From Bryobacteraceae bacterium (GTDB lineage Bacteria; Acidobacteriota; Terriglobia; Bryobacterales; Bryobacteraceae): 35,940 nt of DNA. The position numbers and the translations under genes were made by a program. How positions within the stretch are numbered: position 1 is the first letter of the stretch; each line of letters opens with the position of its first letter. A model generated the notes under the pieces. It was given only the letters and a program-made list of their open reading frames with translations. It made no database searches and was not told the DNA's origin. Location of the stretch: positions 1 to 35,940 of the forward strand of contig JASIAM010000330.1 in NCBI GenBank assembly GCA_030041985.1, written 5' to 3'. This document shows, piece by piece, positions 15,503-23,504 of this stretch.

Positions 15503-17683
15503 ATGGTGAGCAAACGTATTTTGCATGGGGCGATCGTGACGGCACTCGCCGCGATTCTAGCGGTTGTGCTGGCTGGATTGAGTGGGGCCCAGACGAGAAG
15601 TAGTGCCGTCCGCGTTGGCAATGCCGATATCGGCGGAGTGGTGACCAGTTCGAAGGGACCCGAGGCCGGGGTGTGGGTTATCGCCGAAACCACCGAACTG
15701 CCGACCAAATTCGTCAAGATTGTGGTCACCGATGATATGGGGCGCTACCTGGTGCCCGACCTTCCAAAGGCTAACTACAACCTTTGGGTTCGCGGCTACG
15801 GCCTGGTAGATTCACCGAAGGCTCAAGCCATGCCGGGCAAGACGCTTAATCTGAAGGCGGTATTGGCGCCGGATAAAAGGGCTGCCGCCCAATACTACCC
15901 TGCGCAGTACTGGTTCGCTTTGTTGCAGGTGCCGCCGAAGAGCGACTTTCCGGGCACTGGCCCGTCCGGGAACGGTATTTCTCCGAACGAAAAAAGCCAG
16001 GGGCAATGGATCCGCGACATTGTGAATACAGACGGCTGCACAGGCTGTCATCAGATGGGCGACAAGGCCACACGCGAAATACCGCAGAGTATCCTCAGCA
16101 AAACCAAAGACTCGAAAGCGGCGTGGGATCTGCGGATCAGGGCAGGCCAGGCGGGTGCGGGAATGAGTGCCCGCTTTGACCAGGTCGGCCGCCAGCGCGC
16201 TCTGGCGATGTATGCCGACTGGTCAGACCGGATTGCCCATGGAGAATTGCCGGATGCGGCCCCTTCGCGTCCCCAGGGGCGTGAGCGCAATGTCGTGATC
16301 ACTATGTGGGATTGGGCAGACCCAAAGGCATATCTGCACGATGCCATCGCAAGCGATAAGCGAAATCCCACTGTCAACCCCAACGGCCCCATCTACGGTG
16401 GACTCGAAGAGAGCGCCGATTACCTCTCAGTCCTCGATCCCGTGCGCAACGCAACGAGCGAGATAAAGCTGAGAGTGCGCGATCCGGAGACGCCGAGCTC
16501 TGCCGATACGAAGCCCTTCGCCCCTTCGCCTTATTGGGGTGACGAGGTAATCTGGAACAGCAAGACCACAGTTCACAGTTTTTCCATGGATCAGCAGGGC
16601 CGCGTGTGGGCGGCGGCACGGGTCCGCAAGCATCAGTCGCCTGCATGGTGCAAGGCGAGATCGGATAATCCATCGGCAAAATTGTTCCCCATCAATTACG
16701 GCGATCGGGGCTTGGAACTCTATGAGCCAAAAACCAAAGAGACAACCACCATCGATACCTGTTTCACCTGGGGCCACGTGAATTTCGATGACCATGATGT
16801 GCTGTGGTCGTCGTTTGGCCCAGCCGGCGTGGAGGGGTGGTTTGATACGAGGGTTTGGAACAAAACCCACGACGAGAAGAAGGCCCAGGGCTGGAGCGCG
16901 TTTGTTCTCGATTATAACGGCAACGGGAAGCGCGACGCCTACACCGAACCGAATCAGCCGGCGGATCCAACCAAAGACAAGCGCATTAACGTGTCCTACT
17001 ACGGTGTCGCCCCAGCGCCGGATGGCTCGGTATGGGGCTCCGTGATGGGAATGCCAGGGGCGCTGGTCCGTTTCATCCCCGGATCGCACCCGCCCGAGAC
17101 GGCGTTGGCCGAGTATTATGAAGTGCCGTGGAACAATCTGAAGGCGCCGGTCCAGGGCTACTCGCCTCGCGGCATGGACGTCGATAGCAAGGGCGTGGTC
17201 TGGACGGTTCTGTCGAGCGGGCATTATGCCAGTTTCGACCGCAGCAAATGCAAGGGGCCTCTCAATGGTCCAACCGCAGCCACGGGCCAGCAGTGCCCCG
17301 AAGGCTGGACCCTATATGCGTTCCCCGGTCCGAACTACAAGGGCGCCGTGGAGAACGGAAGCGGCGACTCGGCGTACTACAACTTCGTCGATCGATTCGA
17401 CATGCTGGGCGCCGGTAAAGACATACCGCTGGCAACCGGCAACCTGTCCGAGGGCTTGTTGGTGCTGGTGAATGGCAAGTTCCTCACGCTGCGCGTGCCC
17501 TATCCGATGGGCTACTACGCCAAGGGCCTGGATGGCCGCATCGATGATCCGAATGGCGGCTGGAAGGGGAAGGGGATCTACACGCCGATCTCGACGCGCG
17601 CGCCATTTCATATGGAAGGCGGCAAAGGGACTACCAGCAAGCTGATCAAGTTCCAGTTGCGGCCGAATCCACTGGCCGACTAG
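15503..17683 (+). CDS. Exported haem c protein with carboxypeptidase-regulatory-like and beta-propeller domains
   Basis: I chose the ATG at 15503 (726 residues), which has AGGAGG six bases upstream and a promoter before it. A signal peptide spans about residues 1-29 (cleavage near LSGAQ). Next is a carboxypeptidase-regulatory-like sandwich (ADIGGVVTSSKGPEAGVWV to YNLWVRGYG, about 40-105). A single haem motif, CTGCH (C179, C182, H183), follows. From about residue 270 there is a long repeat-containing region with DxxGRVW/DGSVWGS/SKGVVWT blades, as in virginiamycin-B-lyase-like propellers. The role is probably periplasmic oxidation with electron transfer through the haem, but no substrate can be named. 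It ends 14 bases from a convergent NIPSNAP gene. Confidence 0.82.
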   Translation: MVSKRILHGAIVTALAAILAVVLAGLSGAQTRSSAVRVGNADIGGVVTSSKGPEAGVWVIAETTELPTKFVKIVVTDDMGRYLVPDLPKANYNLWVRGYGLVDSPKAQAMPGKTLNLKAVLAPDKRAAAQYYPAQYWFALLQVPPKSDFPGTGPSGNGISPNEKSQGQWIRDIVNTDGCTGCHQMGDKATREIPQSILSKTKDSKAAWDLRIRAGQAGAGMSARFDQVGRQRALAMYADWSDRIAHGELPDAAPSRPQGRERNVVITMWDWADPKAYLHDAIASDKRNPTVNPNGPIYGGLEESADYLSVLDPVRNATSEIKLRVRDPETPSSADTKPFAPSPYWGDEVIWNSKTTVHSFSMDQQGRVWAAARVRKHQSPAWCKARSDNPSAKLFPINYGDRGLELYEPKTKETTTIDTCFTWGHVNFDDHDVLWSSFGPAGVEGWFDTRVWNKTHDEKKAQGWSAFVLDYNGNGKRDAYTEPNQPADPTKDKRINVSYYGVAPAPDGSVWGSVMGMPGALVRFIPGSHPPETALAEYYEVPWNNLKAPVQGYSPRGMDVDSKGVVWTVLSSGHYASFDRSKCKGPLNGPTAATGQQCPEGWTLYAFPGPNYKGAVENGSGDSAYYNFVDRFDMLGAGKDIPLATGNLSEGLLVLVNGKFLTLRVPYPMGYYAKGLDGRIDDPNGGWKGKGIYTPISTRAPFHMEGGKGTTSKLIKFQLRPNPLAD

Positions 17684-17697
17684 AGATCGCGAAAGCG

Positions 17698-18474
17698 CTA
17701 CTGAATCGGCGAGAACGGTAGCGCCCGCCAGATTGAGAGATTCTGATAGTCCACAATCTGGCCGCCCTTGGCGATGGATTCTTCGCGCACCTTGAGCCAC
17801 TCGGGATCGGAGCCAAAGGTATCCCACGCTTTTTCGCGATCCCCCAGCGACGCGAACGGGATGATGTAAGTGAGGTTGTCCATGTCCGGGCCGGCGATGG
17901 TGTCGGCGTACAAAATGGGATGGATTCCGGATCTGTGAAAGATCTTGATCTCCGGTCCCGCAAAGCGCTCGTGGACAAGACGCAGTTGGCGCGCGGTTGG
18001 CGAGTGATACACGCGGAGCTCGAAATAACGCGGCCGTTGCGGCTTTGGGGCGAGGGGGACAATCTCAGGCGAAAAGTCAGTAGCCCGCATCAGGACTCGC
18101 TGATGGGAATCGAATGCCGGGGCATTGCCGCGATCCAATTCCTGGCGGGCTTTCTGATACCCTTGGTCCGCATCAAGGCGGCTCTCAGAGGCAGTCATTT
18201 CTTCGAAGCTCGAAAACCCGCTAAGCACAAGAGTGGTTTGCGCGTGTGGCGCCATCACAGCGGTAAAGACGCCGAAAGCGCGAGAATGCTTCGTCCATAG
18301 CGGCGCTTGGGACGAAAGAAACTGCTGTAAGCGAGTCCCTTGGTCGCCCTGCCGGTAGTAGAAATAATCCAGGCAGTACAGACGAGTGGAGGAGGCGGCG
18401 GCCGCCTGGGCAACCGCGGTTTGAGAGAGCACGCCTGCGCCGGCAACTGATTGGACAAATGAGCGGCGATTCAT
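17698..18474 (-). CDS. NIPSNAP-family protein with Tat signal
   Basis: The 258-residue protein begins MNRRSFVQSVAGAGVL, a twin-arginine signal, with a likely cut after the alanine run near residue 27. The mature chain has two ferredoxin-like halves. The second, with RYFELRVYHSPTARQ and LTYIIPFASLGDREKAWDTF, fits the NIPSNAP (dimeric alpha-beta barrel) pattern; the first (RLYCLDYFYYRQGDQ to LVLSGFSSFEEM) looks like a diverged copy. Catalytic function is not known for the family. It is convergent with the haem/propeller gene and starts 63 bases after the mutM stop, so it may be read with that operon. Confidence 0.82.
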   Translation of the reverse strand: MNRRSFVQSVAGAGVLSQTAVAQAAAASSTRLYCLDYFYYRQGDQGTRLQQFLSSQAPLWTKHSRAFGVFTAVMAPHAQTTLVLSGFSSFEEMTASESRLDADQGYQKARQELDRGNAPAFDSHQRVLMRATDFSPEIVPLAPKPQRPRYFELRVYHSPTARQLRLVHERFAGPEIKIFHRSGIHPILYADTIAGPDMDNLTYIIPFASLGDREKAWDTFGSDPEWLKVREESIAKGGQIVDYQNLSIWRALPFSPIQ

Positions 18475-18537
18475 GGGGACCAGTGTAACTCTTGCCGGGA
18501 ATGATTGTGTTCCTCTGCGGTGAGTGGTGTGCGCGTG

Positions 18538-19335
18538 CTAGCGCTTCTGGCACTTGGGGCAGAAATGGGAAGAGCGCTGCGCTACCAGGATGCGGCGGAT
18601 CGGAGTCCCGCAATTCAGGCACGGCTGGCCGGTGCGCTGGTAGACGCGATGGCTCAACTGGAAGAATCCTTTGCGGCCTTCGGCATCGACATAATCCGAG
18701 ATGGAGGAGCCGCCCGCCTCGATGGCCTCGCGCAATACCGCGCCAATGGCCTGGTGGAGGCGGCGGGCGCGATCGCCTCGAATGCGTGATGCGATGGCTA
18801 GCGGATGTATGCCCGCGCGAAAGAGCGCTTCATCAGCGTAGATATTGCCCATGCCGCGCAGGAAACGTTGATTCAGCAGCAGCGCTTTGATGCGGGTGGA
18901 GCGCCGGCGGCTGAGACCCGCGGCGAATTCTTCGGCGGAAATTTCCAGCGGTTCGGGACCGAGCCGCGCCACGCGCTCAGGAAATTCCGCGCTGTATTGG
19001 AAACAGCCGAACTGGCGAGGGTCGTCATAGAGCAGCAGACCGCGATCGAGCGTGAGAATGGCATGGGTATGTTTGCCCGGAGAACCGCCCAGAAGCAACC
19101 GGCCCGTCATACCTAGATGGATCACCAGATAACCGCCGCCGCCCAGTGACACGAGCAGGAACTTACCATAGCGGCAGATCGCTGCGATTTTGCGGCCCTC
19201 GATCCCGGCGGCCATGGTGTCCGGGTCGGAGCCGCGCAGCACGCGCGGGCAGCGAAATTCCGCGGAGAGTATTTTTCGCCCGATGAGCGGCGCTATTGAC
19301 CGGGCGACCGTTTCTACTTCAGGCAGTTCCGGCAA
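18538..19335 (-). CDS. mutM: Formamidopyrimidine-DNA glycosylase
   Basis: MutM/Fpg removes 8-oxoguanine and ring-opened purines from DNA and nicks the abasic site. The 265-residue protein begins MPELPEVETVARSI with the catalytic Pro2 and Glu3. It contains the LVIHLGMTGRLLL stretch and the helix-two-turn-helix region NQRFLRGMGNIYADEALF. It ends with a zinc finger C-x2-C-x16-C-x2-C (C239, C242, C259, C262). Length is that of the family. Its start lies one base after the Rieske stop, so it is translationally close to the upstream genes mqnD and Rieske. Damage repair fits an organism rich in redox chemistry, but the grouping may be accidental. Confidence 0.96.
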   Translation of the reverse strand: MPELPEVETVARSIAPLIGRKILSAEFRCPRVLRGSDPDTMAAGIEGRKIAAICRYGKFLLVSLGGGGYLVIHLGMTGRLLLGGSPGKHTHAILTLDRGLLLYDDPRQFGCFQYSAEFPERVARLGPEPLEISAEEFAAGLSRRRSTRIKALLLNQRFLRGMGNIYADEALFRAGIHPLAIASRIRGDRARRLHQAIGAVLREAIEAGGSSISDYVDAEGRKGFFQLSHRVYQRTGQPCLNCGTPIRRILVAQRSSHFCPKCQKR

Positions 19336-19336
19336 T

Positions 19337-19642
19337 TCAGGGAACCTGGATCAGAATGTCCCCGCCTTCCACCTTTACCGGATACACGGGGACGCACGTA
19401 GTGGGATCGTCGAGGTTGGCGCCCGTGCGGCAATCATATTCCCAGGCGTGCCACGGGCAAATCAGGCGGCCTTCTTCGATTGTCCCTTGTCCCAGCGGTC
19501 CGCCCTGGTGGAGACACGTATTGCTCAGTGCGGTGATACTACCCTCGACGTTGCAAATGGCGTATTGATCATTGCCGACGCTCACTTCCAGGACTGAATT
19601 CTCCGGCACGTCGGCCAATGTAGCGACTTTAACGAATGGCAT
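19337..19642 (-). CDS. Rieske [2Fe-2S] ferredoxin-like protein
   Basis: This small 101-residue soluble protein consists almost wholly of a Rieske domain. The cluster ligands are C43-x-H45 (CLHQGG) and C62-x2-H65 (CPWH), 16 residues apart. The chain has the NirD/biphenyl-dioxygenase ferredoxin form (LADVPENSVLEV near the start, PVYPVKVEGGDILI at the end). It probably passes single electrons to an unidentified partner in the cytoplasm. It sits four bases after mqnD and one base before mutM. No oxygenase or nitrite reductase large subunit lies nearby. Confidence 0.92.
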   Translation of the reverse strand: MPFVKVATLADVPENSVLEVSVGNDQYAICNVEGSITALSNTCLHQGGPLGQGTIEEGRLICPWHAWEYDCRTGANLDDPTTCVPVYPVKVEGGDILIQVP

Positions 19643-19646
19643 AACA

Positions 19647-20492
19647 CTATCGTACGAATTCGACTTCCACGCGGTGCGGAATCAGTCCGGCTTCGTGGCC
19701 CATGTCCAGCAGCCGCTGCGCCGCGCGAGGCACAATGTCTCCGCCATCCAGCGTGAAGTGATTGACGTACATGCCCACGAATTTTTCGGCTAGAGGCGTT
19801 TCGAGGTCGCGCGCGAACTGGAGCGCGTAGGTGAGAGCTTCATCGCGGTTGTCGAGCGCGTACTGAATGCTTTCGCGCAGCAGGCGGCAGCACTCGCTTT
19901 TGATCGCCGGATCGAGCGACCGCAACAGCACGTTGGCGCCCAGTGGCAGCGGGAGCGCGAAGCAGGTCTTGAACCAGCGGCCCAAATCCACCACGCGATG
20001 GAGGCCCTGTTTATCGAAGTTCAATTGGGCCTCATGAATGATCAGGCCGGCGTCTACAGAGCGTTCCCGCACGGCGTCGGTAATCTTGTCGAAAGGCGTA
20101 ACCACAGCCTCAAAATCCGGCTGGAACAGCTTTGCCGCGAGGTACGCCGAGGTCATCCTGCCCGGAACTGCAATGCGCTTGCCCTTGAGATCCTCCGGTT
20201 CCATAGGGCGAGCCGCGACCATCATGGGGCCATAACCGTCACCAATGCTCGACCCGGTGGACATCAGCACATACTTGTCGGCAACGTAGGCGTACGCGTG
20301 GAAGGAAATCGCACTCAAATCATATTGCCCCTGCATGGCCGCCCGGTTCAACGTCTCGATATCCTGAAGCACATGGCGAAACGTGACCTTCGGAGAGCGG
20401 ACCTTCTTGGTAGCGAGTCCGTAGAACATGAATGCATCATCTGAATCCGGACTGTGGGCTGCAACAATTTCCAGGGGAGAAACCAGGGTCAT
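19647..20492 (-). CDS. mqnD: 1,4-dihydroxy-6-naphthoate synthase (futalosine menaquinone pathway)
   Basis: MqnD converts cyclic dehypoxanthinyl futalosine to 1,4-dihydroxy-6-naphthoate on the way to menaquinone. The 281-residue protein has the family landmark AHSPDSDDAFMFYGL near the N-terminus, then DIETLNRAA, DLSAISFHAYAYV, GKRIAVPGRMTSAYL, and DAGLIIHEAQL. The fold is that of a periplasmic binding protein, but there is no signal peptide. I chose the ATG at 20492, which places SPDSDDAF about 14 residues in; an in-frame start at 20531 is possible. Other mqn genes are not in the window. Its presence says the organism uses menaquinone made by the futalosine route. Confidence 0.88.
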   Translation of the reverse strand: MTLVSPLEIVAAHSPDSDDAFMFYGLATKKVRSPKVTFRHVLQDIETLNRAAMQGQYDLSAISFHAYAYVADKYVLMSTGSSIGDGYGPMMVAARPMEPEDLKGKRIAVPGRMTSAYLAAKLFQPDFEAVVTPFDKITDAVRERSVDAGLIIHEAQLNFDKQGLHRVVDLGRWFKTCFALPLPLGANVLLRSLDPAIKSECCRLLRESIQYALDNRDEALTYALQFARDLETPLAEKFVGMYVNHFTLDGGDIVPRAAQRLLDMGHEAGLIPHRVEVEFVR

Positions 20493-20975
20493 AGGCGCCG
20501 TTCTCTCAGTGTACACTAACGCGCTCACCAACCCTTAGCTGATTAAACTTTGGAAGGAAAAATCGAAGGGCGGTTGCCATCAAGGACTGCAACGCTCGGA
20601 AGAATTGTAGACCATCATCACTCATGCGCATCACGCGCCACGTGGACATTATCCACGCCACTTAGAAATCCGATGGTTCAGCCTTCCGTACTACCTGCTC
20701 GCATTCCGGTGGAAAACCGCCCCATTTCTGGCCCGGTTCTATTTAGCCACCTCCCGCCAGTCCCGAAAGACCAGCTCATCGATTACAGTCTGCCTCCGAT
20801 TAAGAGCCTTGTCAATAGTTACCGACATATTAACTGATGTGATTTGACTATGTTCTAACGAACGTTGCTCCGGTGAAAAAAGATGCGTCCGGAACGGCTT
20901 CCCGCCTATAAGAAAGCCCCCGCTATGGGGCGCAAGGTGTTGCAACCTGGCGGCCGCTCGATCATCATTCACCAC
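20493..20975. other. 483-base intergenic stretch between mqnD and DinB
   Basis: This divergent gap is more AT-rich near 20790-20870 than its surroundings and probably holds the DinB promoter. A short open frame at 20550-20837 has no family resemblance, no ribosome site and unusual composition, so I do not call it. A small palindrome, GTGGA-CATTA-TCCAC, lies near 20641-20657. No RNA gene or mobile element is recognised. Confidence 0.5.
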
Positions 20976-21524
20976 ATGACTTACTACGGCACAAAACAAC
21001 TGGCATCCGCATTCCGCACGGTGCGCAAGAACACGATTCAAATTGCGGAAGAGATTCCCGAAGAGAAATACAGCTTCCAGCCTGCTCCGGGCGCGCGGAC
21101 GGTTGCGCAGACGCTCGCACATATTGCGATATTGCCGCGATTCAGCCGCATGGCCGGGCAGGTCACGTCGTATGAGGGCTTTGATTTTGCCAAATTCCGC
21201 GCAGAGGTGGCCGCCGAAGAGGCGAAGCCGCGCACGAAAGCCGGGTTAGTGGAGTGGCTGCGGAACAGCGGCGAGGAATTCGCGCAATGGGTGGATACTT
21301 TGACGGAGGATTATCTATCTCAAGTATTCACGTTTCCCGCCGGCGCGGAGCCGCCGAGCCGGACGCGTTTTGAAATGCTGTTGAGCGTCAAGGAGCATGA
21401 GATGCACCACCGCGGGCAACTCATGCTGGTAGAGCGCATGCTCGGGATCACGCCCCACCTGACACGGCAGAATGAGCAGCGGATGGCTGCCATGAGGGAG
21501 GGGTCTCAGACGCAGCGAGCCTAA
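20976..21524 (+). CDS. DinB-family four-helix metal-binding protein
   Basis: This 182-residue protein has the DinB/YfiT helical bundle pattern. Candidate metal ligands are H49 (TLAHIA) and H141/H145 in KEHEMHHRGQL, the spacing usual for this family. Members bind a divalent metal; some are bacillithiol- or mycothiol-dependent transferases, but most are unassigned. I chose the ATG at 20976 because the family begins with a short segment before the first helix; a frame from 20883 adds basic residues without family resemblance. No strong ribosome site is seen. The gene is convergent with the ABM-domain gene. Confidence 0.85.
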   Translation: MTYYGTKQLASAFRTVRKNTIQIAEEIPEEKYSFQPAPGARTVAQTLAHIAILPRFSRMAGQVTSYEGFDFAKFRAEVAAEEAKPRTKAGLVEWLRNSGEEFAQWVDTLTEDYLSQVFTFPAGAEPPSRTRFEMLLSVKEHEMHHRGQLMLVERMLGITPHLTRQNEQRMAAMREGSQTQRA

Positions 21525-21534
21525 GCTGTATACG

Positions 21535-21602
21535 GCGCTCGGCTCTGCTATTCGAGCGCAATATACAAGCGCTCGGCTTTATTATTCGAGCGCAACATAG
21601 AG
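21535..21602. repeat. 34-base tandem duplication at the 3' end of the ABM gene
   Basis: Copy 1 (21535-21568) and copy 2 (21569-21602) begin with GCGCTCGGCT and share ATTCGAGCGCA, differing at a few positions. On the minus strand both encode ERLY(V/I)ALE followed by a stop. The inner copy is the real C-terminus of the gene; the outer copy is a spare, untranslated end. Confidence 0.8.
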
Positions 21603-21986
21603 GCGCTCGTCGAAGGGACTTCCCAAGCCCGGCTGAATCTTCTCGCGAAAGCGCTTGCTGTGCTCGAGCGCGAGATGGGCTTCGAAATCCTTTCTCGCGC
21701 GCCACACTTCCACCAGCTCGAAATGATTCTGCCGGTCCGGGTTGCGCAATGCCTCGAAGCGCACGCAACCCGGATCTTTGCGGCTATCGGCGGCGAATTG
21801 CGCTACCTGCTTCGCGGTCGCAGCGGCAAAGTCTGGCGTCACGTCGATGTGCGTGACGACGTAAAGCTCTTTCTCCTGGGCGCCCTGCTGGGCTTGCTCC
21901 CTACCGCCCTGCTGGGCTACTAAGGCGCTGGAGAGGGCGATGAAACCCACCGCCCCCAACCCCGCAAGCCAACTGTTTCGGGACAT
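21582..21986 (-). CDS. Exported antibiotic-biosynthesis-monooxygenase (ABM) domain protein
   Basis: The 134-residue protein has a signal peptide (about residues 1-25, cut near ALVAQ), then a Gln/Gly-rich linker, then an ABM-type dimeric alpha-beta barrel. Family features are LYVVTHIDVTPDF, RKDPGCVRFEALRNPDRQNHFELVEVW and the helix ending in HLALEHSKRF. ABM domains oxidise small aromatics or act as haem-degrading enzymes; export of one is unusual and its substrate is unknown. The reading frame ends inside a duplicated 34-base segment. The upstream PEBP-like gene ends 25 bases before its start, so the two are likely one operon. Confidence 0.83.
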   Translation of the reverse strand: MSRNSWLAGLGAVGFIALSSALVAQQGGREQAQQGAQEKELYVVTHIDVTPDFAAATAKQVAQFAADSRKDPGCVRFEALRNPDRQNHFELVEVWRARKDFEAHLALEHSKRFREKIQPGLGSPFDERLYVALE

Positions 21987-22011
21987 GCGGCCTCCTATAT
22001 TGCTGTTGCCG

Positions 22012-22587
22012 CTATTGCTGCCGGTGGAACCGGCCCTCCCAAACCGCTTTGCCGAGGATGTGGCCTTCCATAGCCTTCATCACTTCTGCGCGCGGCGTAT
22101 CCGGCCCCAGGTCGAGCTTGGTGTCCAGCGCGAAAAGCTCAAAGGTGTAGTGGTGCTCCGGGCCATTCGCGCCAGCCCCGGGACCCATGTAGGCGTTGGC
22201 GCCCCGTGTGTTCTTTCCCTGGATCATGCCATCCGGCAAGGTGGCGCCTTCCTTGATCCCTTCGTCCAGCTTTGTGGCTGTGCCCGGAATGTTCCAGGCG
22301 ATCCAGTGGGTCACGTCATCTAATTTTTTCTGCAGTGCCACATCCGGATCATGGAACAGCAGCACGAACGTCACCGTGCCCGGCGGGACATTGGTCCAGT
22401 CCAGTTCGGGTGAAATGCTCTGTCCGGCGCTCGTGTACTTTTCCGGAATTACGCTGCCATCTGCGAACGCGGGGCTCGTCAACCGCATGGCTGGAGCTCC
22501 GCCCTTCTTCCCACCGCCGCCTTGCGCCCATGCGCTTGCCGTTGCCAGGGCCGCTGTCGCCAGCAGACCCGCCAGTTTCCTGCTCAT
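22012..22587 (-). CDS. Exported YbhB/YbcL-type PEBP (Raf kinase inhibitor-like) protein
   Basis: I chose the ATG at 22587, with AGGAGG seven bases upstream, giving 191 residues with a clean signal peptide (cut near ASAWAQ). A Gly/Lys linker is followed by the phosphatidylethanolamine-binding fold: ISPELDWTNVP, FVLLFHDPD, THWIAWNIP and GANGPEHHYTFELFALD, which line the anion-binding pocket in the family. Bacterial YbhB/YbcL proteins have no firmly established enzymatic role; YbcL of uropathogenic E. coli is secreted and modulates host cells. It precedes the ABM-domain gene. Confidence 0.88.
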   Translation of the reverse strand: MSRKLAGLLATAALATASAWAQGGGGKKGGAPAMRLTSPAFADGSVIPEKYTSAGQSISPELDWTNVPPGTVTFVLLFHDPDVALQKKLDDVTHWIAWNIPGTATKLDEGIKEGATLPDGMIQGKNTRGANAYMGPGAGANGPEHHYTFELFALDTKLDLGPDTPRAEVMKAMEGHILGKAVWEGRFHRQQ

Positions 22588-22686
22588 GACTTGCCTCCTA
22601 AACTTGAAGTCCCGGGCTTTCGCCGGCAACCTGTTATTCTCAGCTTTTTTGCAATTGAATGCAATGCGGGCTGAGCGCGGCGCCCG

Positions 22687-23388
22687 CTAGCCTGCTGCGG
22701 CCCGCTCCCGACGCGGCTCGAATGTATATCCGAAACCGCGCACGGAATGGATGAGGGCGGGGTTGGCGGGGTCGGACTCTACCTTTTGGCGCAGCCGCAA
22801 CACGTACACATCTACCGCGCGATCGGTGATCGCGCGATCCTGGCCCCAGACTGCATTGAGCAACTGCTCGCGGCTGAAAACCACCCCCGGCCGGCTCATC
22901 AGGAATTCCAGCAGACGAAACTCGGTGGCCGTCAGAGAGAGCGGGGAGCCGTTGAGCCGCACCTGGCAACTGGTGCGATCGAGTTGCAAGCCGCCGGCTT
23001 CCAGGACGCGCACGGGCATGGCTTGATTGCGGAATTGCAGCTTGATGCGCGCGATCAATTCGCGCACAAAAAACGGTTTTACCACGTAATCATTTGCTCC
23101 CAGCTCGAGCCCGACAATTCGGTCCGTCTCGGAGGCGCGTGCTGTCAGAAAGATTACGGGAACCGAGGACAGCTCCGGATCTTTGCGGATGCCTTTGCAG
23201 ATGTCGAGACCATCTGAATCCGGCAGCATAATATCCAGCAGAATCAGATCGGGCCTCACCTGCCGGCAAAGATCGATTGCGCCTTTGCCCGTCTGCAAAC
23301 CGGTCAAGCCGAAGCCTTCTTTCTCGAGGTTATACTTCAACAACGAGAACAGGTCTGAGTCGTCCTCGATAAGCACTATTTTTTTCAT
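22687..23388 (-). CDS. PhoB/OmpR-type response regulator (first of a tandem pair)
   Basis: I chose the ATG at 23388 (233 residues), because the protein then opens MKKIVLIEDDSD at the usual distance. The receiver has acidic pair D9/D10, phosphorylation site D52 (LILLDIMLP), T82 (FLTARA) and K104 (DYVVKPF). The C-terminal winged-helix DNA-binding domain has LTATEFRLLEFLMSRPG, REQLLNAVWG and TDRAVDVYVLRLRQKVE, the PhoB subgroup. No histidine kinase gene is adjacent. The next gene upstream on the same strand encodes a close relative. A possible operator lies just upstream at 23413-23444. Confidence 0.93.
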   Translation of the reverse strand: MKKIVLIEDDSDLFSLLKYNLEKEGFGLTGLQTGKGAIDLCRQVRPDLILLDIMLPDSDGLDICKGIRKDPELSSVPVIFLTARASETDRIVGLELGANDYVVKPFFVRELIARIKLQFRNQAMPVRVLEAGGLQLDRTSCQVRLNGSPLSLTATEFRLLEFLMSRPGVVFSREQLLNAVWGQDRAITDRAVDVYVLRLRQKVESDPANPALIHSVRGFGYTFEPRRERAAAG

Positions 23389-23412
23389 GGCTGGTCGTTT
23401 CTTTAGCACCAA

Positions 23413-23444
23413 CTTAACCGTATGCCAGTTACAGGATGGTTAAG
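23413..23444. promoter_or_regulatory. Candidate operator: inverted repeat CTTAACC/GGTTAAG before the regulator gene
   Basis: Arms CTTAACC (23413-23419) and GGTTAAG (23438-23444) are separated by 18 bases. On the minus strand it also reads as a direct repeat CTTAACC...CTGTAAC at about 10-11 bases spacing, as expected for PhoB-type tandem binding. It lies 25 bases upstream of the regulator ATG. It may be an autoregulatory site. Confidence 0.4.
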
Positions 23445-23504
23445 AGCAAGTGAATTCGGGATTAAAGCATGGGCTGCGCGGGGCCAAGCGCGCAGGGGGG
23501 CGGA

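Noticed and set aside
20550-20837. 95-codon frame between mqnD and DinB
   Set aside because: It has no ribosome site, odd composition (Pro/Ser/His-rich), and no family resemblance; it is treated as intergenic.
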